From: Tremella fuciformis
Taxonomy: Eukaryota > Basidiomycota > Tremellomycetes > Tremellales > Tremellaceae
DNA length: 64,000 nucleotides
Direction: 5' to 3'
Assembly: GCA_032768795.1 (NCBI GenBank)
Contig: CP136498.1
Location: 798,029 to 862,028 of the forward strand
Numbering within the stretch: the stretch's first letter is position 1; each line of letters begins with the position of its first letter. This document shows positions 35,196-45,881 of this stretch, in pieces. The position numbers and the translations under genes are program-made. The notes beneath the pieces were generated by a model. That model worked only from the letters and a program-made list of their open reading frames with translations, ran no database searches and was not told the DNA's origin.

Positions 35196-36233
35196 ATGGA
35201 CGCCAACTCAGACCCCAACACTCAGATCAATGCTGAGCAGGCGCTTCAAGCTCAACATGACATGATCCTTCAGCTCCAAGCTCAAATCAATGCCCTTCAA
35301 GTCAACTCTGCTACCAGGCCTGAGCATGCCAAGGAGCCAAAGATCTCTCATCCACCGCCCTTCAGTGGCCGTAAGGATCAGACTTTGGAATTCCTGGCCA
35401 AGTGCAATATGGTCTTTGCAGTTCAACCTCGAACCTACTCTACGGATGTCACTCGAATCGCTTTTGCCACCAACCTTCTCAAGGATGAAGCTTATCGATG
35501 GGTCCTGCCTTACCTTGGTATGGAGGCAGAGGATCAGCCCACCTGGCTTCATGTATGGGACAACTTTCAAATCGAGTTCAAGAAATACTTTGGAGACGCC
35601 AACCTTGCCGAGACATCACGCTTCAAGCTCCGAAACCTTCGCCAAACCGGTTCAGCAAGCCTCTATGCGACAGAGTTCCAGCACCATGCTGCCTATGTGC
35701 ACTGGAATGATGAGACCAAGAAACAGAACTTCTTTGATGGACTCAAAGATGATGTCAAGGATCGACTTCTTGCTCCAAGCAAGTTCAGGGATTACGAAGC
35801 CATGGTCACAGCAGCAATTGAATATGACGACTTGCTTTACCAGCGACGACGTACAAGCAGCAACACACGTTCACAAATGCTGTCTCAGCGCTTTCAAGGA
35901 GTGGCTCAGCGCCCCATGTCTGCAGTCACCACCGGCAACCGTGTCACCCCAGCTACTAGGCACATCACCGCTTTTACACCTCGTGCCACCACAGTCTCAA
36001 CATTCACTCCAACACCCATGGAAATCGATGCAACTCAAGCCCGATCACCCTTTGGACCACTCACCCAAGCCGAACGTGATCGACGTATCAAGGAAAATCT
36101 TTGCATGTACTGTGGCAAACCTGGTCACAAAGCCTTTGAATGCCGCTTGTCTCAGCGCAAGCGCCAGCAATCCGCCCAGATCAATGCTACTACAGCGGAC
36201 AACAAGTCAAAAAACCCCAAGCCCCAGGCCTAG
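35196..36233 (+). CDS. G3 Gag
   Basis: 345 aa from ATG 35196 (MDANSDPNTQ), which I prefer over the GTG-led upstream frame. A Gln-rich coiled start is followed by a retrotransposon Gag/capsid region (about residues 60-220, with FKLRNLRQTGSASLYATEF) and one CCHC knuckle CMYCGKPGHKAFEC near the C-terminus. Forms the particle and packages the RNA. Stop TAG 36231-36233, two bases before the likely pol ATG. Confidence 0.92.
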   Translation: MDANSDPNTQINAEQALQAQHDMILQLQAQINALQVNSATRPEHAKEPKISHPPPFSGRKDQTLEFLAKCNMVFAVQPRTYSTDVTRIAFATNLLKDEAYRWVLPYLGMEAEDQPTWLHVWDNFQIEFKKYFGDANLAETSRFKLRNLRQTGSASLYATEFQHHAAYVHWNDETKKQNFFDGLKDDVKDRLLAPSKFRDYEAMVTAAIEYDDLLYQRRRTSSNTRSQMLSQRFQGVAQRPMSAVTTGNRVTPATRHITAFTPRATTVSTFTPTPMEIDATQARSPFGPLTQAERDRRIKENLCMYCGKPGHKAFECRLSQRKRQQSAQINATTADNKSKNPKPQA

Positions 36234-36235
36234 GC

Positions 36236-39200
36236 ATGCCCCCGTCTCTGGGGCTCTCTTCAGGGCAAACCCACTTGGTACATCCTCTACAACCTTTGGT
36301 CATCGCTCCAACGCTACCGTCAACCCTCCCAGCAACTCCAGAACATCATCTCTGCCTGCCACTCACAGTGGCATACAACAATACGACATACAAGACATAC
36401 ACCCTCATTGATTCTGGAGCAACAACCAGCTTCATCAATCGACGCTTTCTCAACCGCACCATCATCCCTCGACTCCCCAAGGACACACCACTCGAACTCA
36501 ATGTCATTGATGGCCGACCGATTTCATCTGGGGCCATCACACATTACACAGCACCCATCAAACTATGCCTTCCAGGTCATGAGGAGACAATCTCCCTTGA
36601 CATCACAGCTCTTGGCCCATACCCTATTCTACTAGGGCTCCCTTGGCTTCTTCAGCACAACCCAAGCATTGATTGGTCCAGTCAGACCATCAATTTCTCC
36701 TCCAAGTACTGCCTGGAGCAGTGCATCAGGTCTGACAAACCTGAGGGGGCAGATTCTGCTCTTCAGTCACTTAGTATTTCAAGAAAGCGCGCCGGTAACC
36801 TGCCTAGCAACACCGCTTCAGGTACGCCAAACACACAAGGAATCTCAACACAAGAGACTTCCTCTTCGATCAACATTACACCAACCCAGTCACCTATCAA
36901 GATCTCCCTCATCAGCGCTGCAGCATTCAGGACAGCTGTGAAGAGAGCAACAATCTACGGAGTCACAACTACGGCTCAAGTCTCAGGTCTCATTGATCCA
37001 ACACCAGCACAGGACAATGACGACATCCCGGATCTCAACCTACAGCAACTCAAGGAGATCATTCCCTCAGAATTCCACGACCATCTTGAAGTGTTCAACA
37101 AGTCCAACTCCGACAAGCTACCAGACCACGGACCTTATGATCACGCCATAACACTTGAGGGCAATGCCCAACCCAAGTTTGGCCCGATTTACAGTCTGTC
37201 AGAGGTCGAGCTCAAAGCTTTGGACGAATACCTCAAGGAGAACCTCAAGAAAGGATTTATCCGACCAAGTTCAAGCCCCGCTGGTTCACCCATCCTCTTT
37301 GTCAAGAAACCAGACGGATCCCTCAGATTATGTGTCGACTACCGGCAACTCAATAGCATTACTCGGAAAAACCGATATCCACTCCCGTTAATTCAAGAAT
37401 CACTCGATCGCCTTCAAGGAGCCTCATGGTTCAGCAAGATTGACTTACGTGCTGCATACAACCTTGTCCGCATTGCCAAAGGCGATGAATGGAAAACAGC
37501 ATTTCGCACCCGCTATGGACACTACGAATACCTTGTGATGCCTTTTGGGCTTACAAATGCGCCCGCATCATTCCAGAATCTCATCAATGATGTCCTTCGA
37601 GACTTTTTGGATGTCTTTGTCATTGTCTACCTGGACGACATCCTCATCTTCAGCAAATCAAAGGACGACCACATTACCCATGTCAAACAAGTCTTGGAAC
37701 GACTGCAAGAACACCATCTTTGGGCAAAGGCAGAAAAGTGCACCTTCTTCAAACATGAGGTTGATTTCCTCGGTTACCTTGTCTCAGACAAAGGGATCAG
37801 AATGGACCCTCAGAAAGTTGAAGCTGTCACCAACTGGCCACCACCACAATCGGTACATGATGTTCAAGTCTTCCTTGGCTTTGCCAATTTCTATCGACGG
37901 TTCATAAGCGCATACTCCAAGGTCACATCACCACTCACACACCTCCTGCGCAAGGGAGTCGACTTTGTGTGGGGAGACAAACAACAATCCGCCTTTGATA
38001 CACTCAAGCACTCCTTCACCAGCGCTCCAGTACTTCGACACTTTCAACCTGGAAAGCCAATCATCATGGAGACAGACGCCTCAGACTTTGCTATTGCAGG
38101 TGTCCTCTCACATTCCGACATAAATGGGAAGCAACTTCACCCAATTGCCTACTACTCTCGAAAACTCCAACCGGCCGAACTCAACTACGAGATCTACGAC
38201 AAAGAAATGCTTGCTATTGTAGAAGCATTTAAACACTGGCGGCCATACCTAGAAGGAGCAAAAGAAATCACAGTCTATACCGATCACAAGAACCTCGAAT
38301 ACTTCACCACCTCCAAGGTGCTCAACAGACGACAAGCTCGTTGGGCAGAACTCTTAGCCAACTTCAATTTCAAGGTACACTACCGACCTGGAGAAAAGAT
38401 GGGCAAACCAGATGCCCTGACCAGGAGGTCAGACCTTCAAGGGGGGAGTAGAGCTGCAGACGCACCTCCACATACACTCCTCAAACCCGGGCAATTCATC
38501 ATTGGAGCCCTCACACCTACCAATACGCCCAACATCCCAGTAAAATCCGACTTGATGACTAAGATAGAGCAACTTCAGCCTGAGGATCCCATCCTTAAAG
38601 AGCTTTTGCCTTATCTGCGCCATCCAGATCGACCTGTTCCCAGCACACTCCTAGAAAAAATCAAAGACTTCAGCCTTGACGACAACCTTATCCGATACCG
38701 ACAAAAGGTCTATGTCCCAAACAATCAGGATCTCAAAATCGACCTACTTCACCAGTGTCATAACACCCCTACCGCAGGACACTTTGGACAACAAAAGACA
38801 TATCAACTTCTAGCTCGACACTACTACTTTCCTGGCATGCAACAATTCACCAACACCTATGTGGACGGATGTCACACTTGCGCACGGAACAAAATACCTC
38901 GACACAAACCCTATGGACCTCTTCAGCCGCTTCCAGTACCCAGCAAACCTTGGCACTCAATCTCTATGGATGCTATTGTCAAGCTCCCGTTATCGAGAGG
39001 TTACGACTCAATTATGGTCTTTGTTGACCGCTTCACCAAACAAGCCCACTTTGTCCCATTCAAAGAAGACGGCTTTGATGCGCCCAACTTGGCAACAATG
39101 TTCCGACAAAACATCTGGAGACTTCACGGACTTCCAAACAACATTGTTTCCGACCGCGGATCAATCTTCAACTCGCAATTCTGGAAATCATTTGTCAAAG

Positions 39201-40120
39201 GCCTTGGTATTACACCAAACTTCTCGACCGCCTTTCACCCACAGTCCGATGGACAAACCGAACGAGTCAATCAAGTTCTGGAACATTACCTTCGATCATT
39301 TTGTGACTATGACCAAGCCAACTGGTCATCCCTTTTGGACCTAGCAGAATACAGCTACAACAACTCGGTCCACTCGTCAACCAAATTCACTCCTTTTGAA
39401 GCCAACTATGGGTACCACCCAAATGATCCTACAACACCTCCAACATCATTGGTTCCTGCAGCACAGACACACCTCGAAAAGTTACACTCCTTGCACCAAC
39501 AGCTCTCCAACAACATCAAGACCGCCCAAGAGCATTACACCAAGTTCTATAATCGAAAAATCAAAGAAATCCAGGCCAAGGATCAACCACTCTTCAAAGT
39601 AGGAGATCAGGTCTTCCTGAATCGAAGGAACATACAAACACTTCGACCCTCACTCAAGCTCGACCAAAGGATGCTTGGACCGTTCAAGATCATTGAGGCC
39701 ACATCCTCTCCTCTCGCCTTCAAGTTGGACCTCCCACCATCCATGAACATTCACCCAGTCTTCCATGTCAACCTTCTGGAACCAATGCGCCACGGACACC
39801 CTCAGCAACCACAGGATTCACCACCACGCATTGAAGTCAATGGACAAGAAGAATACATCATCGACAGAATCCTTGACTCTCGAATCAGCTCAGACAATGG
39901 CTATGACTACCTTGTCAGCTGGAAAGACTACTCAAGCGCCCACAATTCATGGGAACCATGGGAAAACGTCCATGACACCACGGCCTACAACAAATTCCAT
40001 CGGAAACACCTCAAGGATCCTCAACACCATTTCCCTCCAACCAGAGCACACCGCCAGACTTCAACAAACACCAAAAGATCTGAACGCAGATCATCCAGGC
40101 TCAGAGGACTTCGCCCTTAG
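36236..40120 (+). CDS. G3 Pol polyprotein
   Basis: 1294 aa from ATG 36236, only 2 nt after the gag stop and in a different frame, which suggests termination-reinitiation; the frame is also open back to 36140, so frameshifting is not excluded. Order: protease (TLIDSGATTSF, about residue 59), RT with YLDD (about residue 465), RNase H (METDASDF, about 611), integrase HHCC finger, core D (SMDAIVKL), D (VSDRGSIF), E (QTERVNQVLEH), and a C-terminal chromodomain (YLVSWKDYSS, NSWEPWENV). No stop or frameshift. The chromodomain would guide integration to modified histones. Confidence 0.95.
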   Translation: MPPSLGLSSGQTHLVHPLQPLVIAPTLPSTLPATPEHHLCLPLTVAYNNTTYKTYTLIDSGATTSFINRRFLNRTIIPRLPKDTPLELNVIDGRPISSGAITHYTAPIKLCLPGHEETISLDITALGPYPILLGLPWLLQHNPSIDWSSQTINFSSKYCLEQCIRSDKPEGADSALQSLSISRKRAGNLPSNTASGTPNTQGISTQETSSSINITPTQSPIKISLISAAAFRTAVKRATIYGVTTTAQVSGLIDPTPAQDNDDIPDLNLQQLKEIIPSEFHDHLEVFNKSNSDKLPDHGPYDHAITLEGNAQPKFGPIYSLSEVELKALDEYLKENLKKGFIRPSSSPAGSPILFVKKPDGSLRLCVDYRQLNSITRKNRYPLPLIQESLDRLQGASWFSKIDLRAAYNLVRIAKGDEWKTAFRTRYGHYEYLVMPFGLTNAPASFQNLINDVLRDFLDVFVIVYLDDILIFSKSKDDHITHVKQVLERLQEHHLWAKAEKCTFFKHEVDFLGYLVSDKGIRMDPQKVEAVTNWPPPQSVHDVQVFLGFANFYRRFISAYSKVTSPLTHLLRKGVDFVWGDKQQSAFDTLKHSFTSAPVLRHFQPGKPIIMETDASDFAIAGVLSHSDINGKQLHPIAYYSRKLQPAELNYEIYDKEMLAIVEAFKHWRPYLEGAKEITVYTDHKNLEYFTTSKVLNRRQARWAELLANFNFKVHYRPGEKMGKPDALTRRSDLQGGSRAADAPPHTLLKPGQFIIGALTPTNTPNIPVKSDLMTKIEQLQPEDPILKELLPYLRHPDRPVPSTLLEKIKDFSLDDNLIRYRQKVYVPNNQDLKIDLLHQCHNTPTAGHFGQQKTYQLLARHYYFPGMQQFTNTYVDGCHTCARNKIPRHKPYGPLQPLPVPSKPWHSISMDAIVKLPLSRGYDSIMVFVDRFTKQAHFVPFKEDGFDAPNLATMFRQNIWRLHGLPNNIVSDRGSIFNSQFWKSFVKGLGITPNFSTAFHPQSDGQTERVNQVLEHYLRSFCDYDQANWSSLLDLAEYSYNNSVHSSTKFTPFEANYGYHPNDPTTPPTSLVPAAQTHLEKLHSLHQQLSNNIKTAQEHYTKFYNRKIKEIQAKDQPLFKVGDQVFLNRRNIQTLRPSLKLDQRMLGPFKIIEATSSPLAFKLDLPPSMNIHPVFHVNLLEPMRHGHPQQPQDSPPRIEVNGQEEYIIDRILDSRISSDNGYDYLVSWKDYSSAHNSWEPWENVHDTTAYNKFHRKHLKDPQHHFPPTRAHRQTSTNTKRSERRSSRLRGLRP

Positions 40121-40132
40121 AGGGGGAGCTCC

Positions 40133-40655
40133 TGTCATGACTTGCAATAAAAGCTATATTCTCACAGAGAACTAGCATACTCTCACTGAGAACTAGTATA
40201 TCTCACAGAGAACTAGCATACTCTCACTGAGAACTAGTATATCTCATAGAGAACTAGCATATCCTCATAGAGAACTAGACCGGTCTCATAGAGAATATCC
40301 TATATTCTCATTGTTAGAGCATGAGAATAGAAGAGAATATAGGAGAATAGGAGATCACAAGGCATCAGAGCAGAGCCTGCAAATATGAGAGATATGATGA
40401 GAATAGATAGAGATTTCGGGCAAATCTATATCAGTGATATAGGTAATTTTCTCTAGGTAGACTATATAAACCCTGTAGTTCGTTTGACATTGCTTTTCTT
40501 CTTCAGCGATGTATCTTGTACTTCCTTGTACAAAGTCACACAGTTGGTTCAAACCCAACAACCTCAGTACCCTCAGTCACTCTCGTTCAGACAAGTCAGA
40601 GACTACCCCCTCAACCCTCAAGGTCACTCCTCGTACATCCGACCCCAGCGTGACA
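40133..40655 (+). repeat. G3 3' LTR
   Basis: I find no difference from the 5' LTR over 523 bp. Preceded by the purine tract AGAGGGGGAG just after the pol stop. Confidence 0.93.
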
Positions 40656-40888
40656 TCTCCAGCGTCCTCGCCCGCAGCACCGCGACGCCTTCTGAGCTGG
40701 AGCATGTGGCCGGCCTCTGTTCCTTTGCCTGCCAGGTCATTCCTCTTGGATGCCCTTTCCTTTGTGTGCCCTGGTCCTTCATCCCTAACCTCACCTACTC
40801 GCTGGAGCGCATACGTGTCCCAGCATGCGTTGTAAAAGAATTGGACTGGTGGCTCCGCCTCTTGGCCAATTGGAACGTTGTCCGCCTT
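40656..40888 (+). pseudogene. DIRS RT-RNase H connector, 3' part
   Basis: Continues the DIRS frame after G3: SELEHVAGLCSFACQVIPLG and WWLRLLANWNVVRL, the conserved connection between RT and RNase H in DIRS elements. Interrupted again at 40889. Confidence 0.75.
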
Positions 40889-42214
40889 TGTCATGATCCA
40901 ACCTATTCAGCAAGTCCCTCACACAAGAAGCGACCCACAACAACCCATGAGGCAAGGCATGGCCTCACATTGCCTAGTCGTGCTCTTGAGGATACACAGC
41001 CACATCGTGCACTCCAGGCAACACACGGCCACAACGAGAAACCGAGCGCGCACAGAACCACAATGTAGGAATGCGCTACAACAACACCTCAATGTGGGAT
41101 TGAGGATGAGCACTTTGCAACAACATGGCGGTGTAGAACAGTCACAACGTGGGAGGCTCTTGGATATGTAAAGCGGGGGTTTTCCAGACCATTTCCCCCA
41201 AAACCAACATGTCACAAATGACACCAAAGCAGCACCAAGACCGAGCAAGACCGAGCCAAAGGAACGTGAGTCGAGCCCTCGTCGGCGCTTGCCGAAGCTC
41301 GCCGCGACTCGTCAAGACCGACCTACGTGAAATTACCGCATTCGTCGGACAAAAGGATGCATCTCTCGCACAGCTAAGTCCCATCGTCACCACAGCTCTC
41401 ATCGACAGCAAGGAACTCTTCAAGACTCGCCGTGCTCGCCATGCTCGCCGTCGAAGAACAATAGGCCTCCTCGATGCTTACTCAGCAAGTTCGCCGGATG
41501 CGGCGAACTCGACTAAGGGAAACGAGAGAACAATGAGCTCGACGTGCATTGGCCAAAACCTTGTCGAGCTCGCAGAGACAGAGACGCAGAATAGACGGAC
41601 GGGCTGTAGGATACATAAGGCTCGCAGAGCCCTTGTAGAACTCCAGTACTCTCGCAATTGAGTTGCATGGGACTACTCCCTCACTTACTCTCTCTCGCTC
41701 CGTCCCGCCGACAGCTGCTAAGGTCTAGCACTTGTCGGTCCGCCTTGTCTTGCCTCGCCTTGCCTAGCCAACCTCGGCTACCCTCGTCGACACTCGTTGA
41801 GGCTCTACGAGCCCTCCGAGCCCTTGCCCTCGCCCTTCTCTCCTAGTCTCGCCCAGCCTCGCCGAAGTCGAAGAGTCTTGGTCACCCAGTGACGGGCCTT
41901 TGGACAGAGACAGAGAGGTATCGTGACACAACACTATCGTACTTCTCATATTCCTTCTCCTACCCCTACTCTACCTCCTTACCACCTCCTTATCCCTAAT
42001 ACTGGCCAGCCCCAGCCAAATCGCCACCTCCCTACTTACCCATAGTCACTCTTTACCCTACACTCTTTTACTTGACCTTATACACTCTTTTGTTGACCTT
42101 TTGACCGGCACTACGGGCCATCCCTGTCAGTCTTGGGCCAAGCTTGCTGTGGACCTCTGCAGTCTATCTCGTCTCTGGATCAGAATTCCCCTTTGCCAGG
42201 GACAGGTCATAACA
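40889..42214 (-). repeat. LTR R solo LTR, interrupted (603 bp net)
   Basis: Minus-oriented copy of LTR R (reads TGTTATGACCTGTCC...GGATCATGACA on the minus strand). Target duplication GCCTT at 40884-40888 and 42215-42219 inside the DIRS coding frame. LTR D (41210-41928) is inserted in it. Confidence 0.9.
41210..41928 (+). repeat. Solo LTR D (719 bp)
   Basis: TGTCACAAATGACACC...GGTATCGTGACA, with target duplication CAACA at 41205-41209 and 41929-41933. Uninterrupted copy of the family seen split at 9803-12265. Confidence 0.92.
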
Positions 42215-43770
42215 GCCTTTTCCACACCCAGCCTTCCACCCTCCTCGACGTCTGGACGGACGCCTCTGGGTCAGTCGGGGGGGGGGGGGGTCATCTCGGA
42301 TCCCAGGATGCCCCAACAGCCGCATTTGCCTACCTCTTCCCTTCCCGTCACACCTCTAAGGATATCCTCTTCAAGGAGCTGCCCCTGCACGCTGAAATTC
42401 ATGCCGCTGACTCAATGTCCGTCCAGTCTGCCTGGCGCAATGCCACCGTCACTTTTCTTGTGGACAATCAGGCCGCAGTGGCAGCAATCAACTCTGGTCG
42501 GGTCCGACACAAGTCAGCGCATGCCCTTGTCCGCCCCCTGTGGCTGATTGCCGCCAGCTGCGGCTTCCCCTTCTTGGCGGTGTGGCTCCCCTCTGCAGAG
42601 AATGGGCTTGCCAACGCCCTTTCCCGCCACAACAGGCTGCGCGCTGAGCTTATCTGCCCGCAGGTTCTTGACCTCCTCCCCTTCCTGAACCCTTTCTTTG
42701 CCCTCTTGCCCCCGCAGTTGTTGCGCTTGCTCAATCTCGGCCTCTCCTACAATGCCGCCTTCTTCCTGTTCAACGGTATTGCGCCCTTGACTCGCTCCGG
42801 ATACAAGTCCGCCCAGCGCAGCTACCGCGCGTTCTGTTCCTTGTTTGGGGCCGTTCCCTTCCCCACCTCTCCCTCAACGCTCTGTAACTGGATCTCTCAT
42901 CCTGCAGTCTTGTCGTGCCGCGCCTCCTCCATCCGCCACTCCTTGGCAGGTCTTTGTTCCTTCCACACCAATGTGGGCTTGGGGGACGAGGCCTTTGCCT
43001 CCCCCCAGCTTGCCCGGGTGCTTTACCATATCCGGCGGCAATTTAGGCGCCTTGAAAGGCGCCGGCGTCTACCCATCACCCTCCCCATCTTGGCCAGCAT
43101 CATCCGTGCCATCCAGAAACTCCCCTTTGCTGATTTTGACCATGACCTCCTCTGCGCTGCTTGGGCGCTGGCCTACTTTGGGGGCATGCACTGTGGGAAA
43201 CTTACCTATGAGGCGGGCAAGTTTGATCCCTCCTTCCACATCTCCCGATCCGACTTCACTAACCTTGGCCCCTACGCCGTCGTCCGCCTGCCGTCCTCCA
43301 AGATGGACCCATACCGCAAGGGCGTTGACATCATCGTACCTGCTGCCCCTGTTGGCGCACCCGTTGACCCCCTCGCTCTGCTCCGCAAGCTTGCCTCCGC
43401 TTTCCGCACACCAACTGCCCCTCTATTCTGTCGCCTGGATATCCGCGCTATCTCCCGGGGTCACCCCGCCGTCCCTTCCTTCCCCCGTTCTCTCTTCATG
43501 GACTCTCTGCGCTGTGCCATCTGCGGGTACGACGCCTCGTCTTACGCCGGCCACTCGCTCCGAAGGGATTTGGCTACCTGGGCTAAGCTCTCCGCTCAGC
43601 TCCCTGATGAGGACATCAAGCTCCTCGGTCGGTGGTTGTCTGATGCGGTTAAGCTCTACCAGGACACGCCAACATCCCATATCGCTTCCCTGGCGGCGAG
43701 GACTCTCCTGCTGGGCACTAGCACCCCTGCTATCGTCCCCCTGACTGCCTGCTGGTGGGGTGACAAGTAG
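42215..43770 (+). pseudogene. DIRS RNase H and tyrosine recombinase
   Basis: Open to the stop at 43768-43770. RNase H: LLDVWTDASGS, then FLVDNQAAVAAINSG and LANALSRH. The tyrosine recombinase follows (about 42780-43690): HSLRRDLATWAKL carries the His-x2-Arg pair, LLGRWLSDAVKLYQ carries Trp and the nucleophile Tyr. The first catalytic Arg, expected in a GLR-like motif, reads GMHCGKL, i.e. His. With the dead RT upstream this copy cannot be active. A 13-G run at about 42277 lies in the RNase H frame. Confidence 0.85.
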
Positions 43771-44251
43771 GCTGTCCTCCTCTCCCTCTCCGGGACTGTT
43801 GTTCCTACGCCCCTTCCCTGTGCCTCCTTCTTGCCTGTCGCCCCTCTCTCGCCTGGCTGGCCCAGGGAGAGCTGGTCATCCTGCGCATGCATGGTCTGGG
43901 CTTGGTCAGGGGGCTGCAGGGGTAGGTATTCCCACCAAGCAAGCAGAAACACTCCGTCGGACGGTCTTCGGCACCTGTACAGGATGTGTTTGGTCTATCA
44001 AGGCTACACGCACATCGAAAAAGCAGCTGCCCTGTTAGAGCATCTTTGCTGAACCCCCACGGGCAACTTCAGGACAGCTGCCAGCAGTGGGCGACATTTT
44101 GAGATAGAATCCGAGATGGGTCTGGCCAAAGGTGTCTTTGACCAAGCCCTCGAATACTCTGGCGAGCTGCTGCTAGGCGAGACTTTTTGCCAAGCCGGAG
44201 AAGGCTTGATTCAACTACATATTCTTTCCAGAATCGCTGCACCAGCTCTGC
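43771..44251. other. Spacer after DIRS element
   Basis: CT-rich then mixed sequence. The frame of the next gene is open back to about 44205 (FNYIFFPESLHQL-like) before a TGA, so an upstream exon of that gene may lie here. Confidence 0.4.
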
Positions 44252-45055
44252 ATGGAGCTGCACGACTCTCTCAGATCACGCATATTCCAGGCGTATGGGA
44301 CACCATCTCATCGTTTCGAATGGGATGGGAAACACTCGCGACATTGTCTGGTGACTGGCCCTGAAGAGCCTGCCTCTGCCTTGTACGAAGCGGGCGAAAC
44401 GTTGCTTCACCTGCTCGGCCGGGAAGCGGCAGCCTTCCAGTGGCTGCATGGAGCGAGTCATGACCAGTCTCTCGGCGCGCAGATGGCACTGGCCTACACG
44501 GCATCTGTCGCTAACGCTGTACCTGCGTGCGAGCCGCCACTCGTAACGGCCAGCCACCTTTCAGACCAAGGCCAGTACATGTCGCGCTTCTCCCAGATGC
44601 TCCAGCCCGTGGAGATGTCGCGCGAGTTGTTCCGCGCGCTGAATCCGGAAAACAATGTGCAGATTCATCTGCATTACTTAAACGGCAAGGTTTCCCGTCA
44701 CTCGTGCGGCCTGACATGCGACATGGTCAAGGATTTCGTGAGACACTATTACCGGCAGGGATGGGACGAAAATGTCGGCCAGCACCGAGCACTTGATCCT
44801 CTCGTCCACCACCTGCACAACACAACGCAGCTTGACCAACTGCTCATCCTCGTCCCGGGCCCGGTCTGTCAACATATCTTTCTACATATCCTCAGAACAG
44901 AAGCTGACATTCCGCTTGGTCAGTCGAATGTCGTGGTGTATGCGCCAGATCTGGCCACAGTCAATGCTTGTGTCAAACGAGCGTGGGATAGGGAACTCCC
45001 GGATGGGAGGCGATTTGGGGGTCACTGCTATGTAATTGGTGTGCGAGTGGGGTAG
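44252..45055 (+). CDS. Hypothetical 267-aa protein
   Basis: ATG 44252 to TAG 45053-45055. Predicted helical N-terminal half (SALYEAGETLLHLLGREAAAF) and a C-terminal alpha/beta-like half (LDQLLILVPGPVCQHIFLHI, NVVVYAPDLATVNACVKRAW). No signal peptide, no recognised domain. The frame is open upstream without ATG, so it may be a 5'-truncated gene next to the DIRS element. Confidence 0.55.
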   Translation: MELHDSLRSRIFQAYGTPSHRFEWDGKHSRHCLVTGPEEPASALYEAGETLLHLLGREAAAFQWLHGASHDQSLGAQMALAYTASVANAVPACEPPLVTASHLSDQGQYMSRFSQMLQPVEMSRELFRALNPENNVQIHLHYLNGKVSRHSCGLTCDMVKDFVRHYYRQGWDENVGQHRALDPLVHHLHNTTQLDQLLILVPGPVCQHIFLHILRTEADIPLGQSNVVVYAPDLATVNACVKRAWDRELPDGRRFGGHCYVIGVRVG

Positions 45056-45881
45056 ATAGAGATCTGGCTTGTTTGGACCTACCTGCAACCGTCAGTCAGC
45101 ATGACGACGTGTCCTCGAAGGGAATGGAATGGAATCAGAGGACATCATGAGAGGTCAAACGAGGCTTTGATCCGGCTCCAGGCATCTCATGTTGGAAACA
45201 ACATCCTTCTAGGCTAACCTCGAGGGTAGTATCAGCCTGTAGGAAACGATGTCACTCCTCCGCCTCGGCCTTCTTCTTCTCCTTCTTCTTATTCTTCTCC
45301 CCCCCCCCCCCCCCCCCCCCCCCCCCTTCTCAGGATTCTCCCCATCCCACTGAAAAGGGTGGAGCCTGACAGTCTCGTCGCCCTAGCCATGTCCTTTCAT
45401 TATCCGGATCCCTCAACCTCGTGATCCCATGCAGCACGAGTACATTGTGAACGGTCATATGATCGGGCATCCGAGTGGAGAAGGGTAGGGTAGACGGACG
45501 AGGGACAAGCGGAACGAGTCGGGTTGAACACCAATGGTGCACCAATAGTGCAGCGTCCATCGGAGAGATTTTGTACACGAGGACACTGAATACTGGATAC
45601 TGCAGGGTGGGCTTTACGCCCTGCCGTCAGCCGAAACAGCCTATCCAGGCGAGATTCCCGTCCGTCCGTCTCGTCAGGGCCAAGACTGGTGTGCGACCCA
45701 ACCAACTCGCCCAATTGGCCCGTCAGCCAGGCTGAGGCTGAGGCTGCGGCTGCGGCTCATGCCCAAACCCCATGTCATGACACGTCACGTCACTCAAAAA
45801 CGAGGTGGTCATCACGAGTTGCATTCCCGCGCAATTCCAATGCCACACTACGTTCAACTAACATGACCCCCCCGCGCCGGC
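45056..45881. other. Intergenic with poly-C tract
   Basis: A (TTC)n/(C)n tract at about 45270-45327 ends in about 28 Cs. No gene seen. Lies downstream of convergent genes. Confidence 0.45.

Larger units (their letters stand above)
34534..40655 (+). mobile_element. Complete chromovirus G3 with identical LTRs
   Basis: 6122 bp: two 523-bp LTRs that I read as identical, intact gag and pol, polypurine tract AGAGGGGGAG before the 3' LTR, and perfect target duplication TCTCC (34529-34533 and 40656-40660). Codon use and AT content differ from the GC-rich surroundings. All hallmarks of a recent insertion; potentially active. Confidence 0.95.
33841..43770 (+). mobile_element. DIRS-like tyrosine-recombinase retroelement, interrupted
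   Basis: RT (33860-34533 and 40656-40888), RNase H and tyrosine recombinase (42215-43770) are parts of one element. Removing G3 (with one TCTCC) and the LTR R/D stack (with one GCCTT) makes the protein frame continuous across both sites. Tyrosine recombinase instead of integrase, fused after RNase H, defines the DIRS order (DIRS/Ngaro/PAT-like). Terminal repeats are not resolved. Confidence 0.82.
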
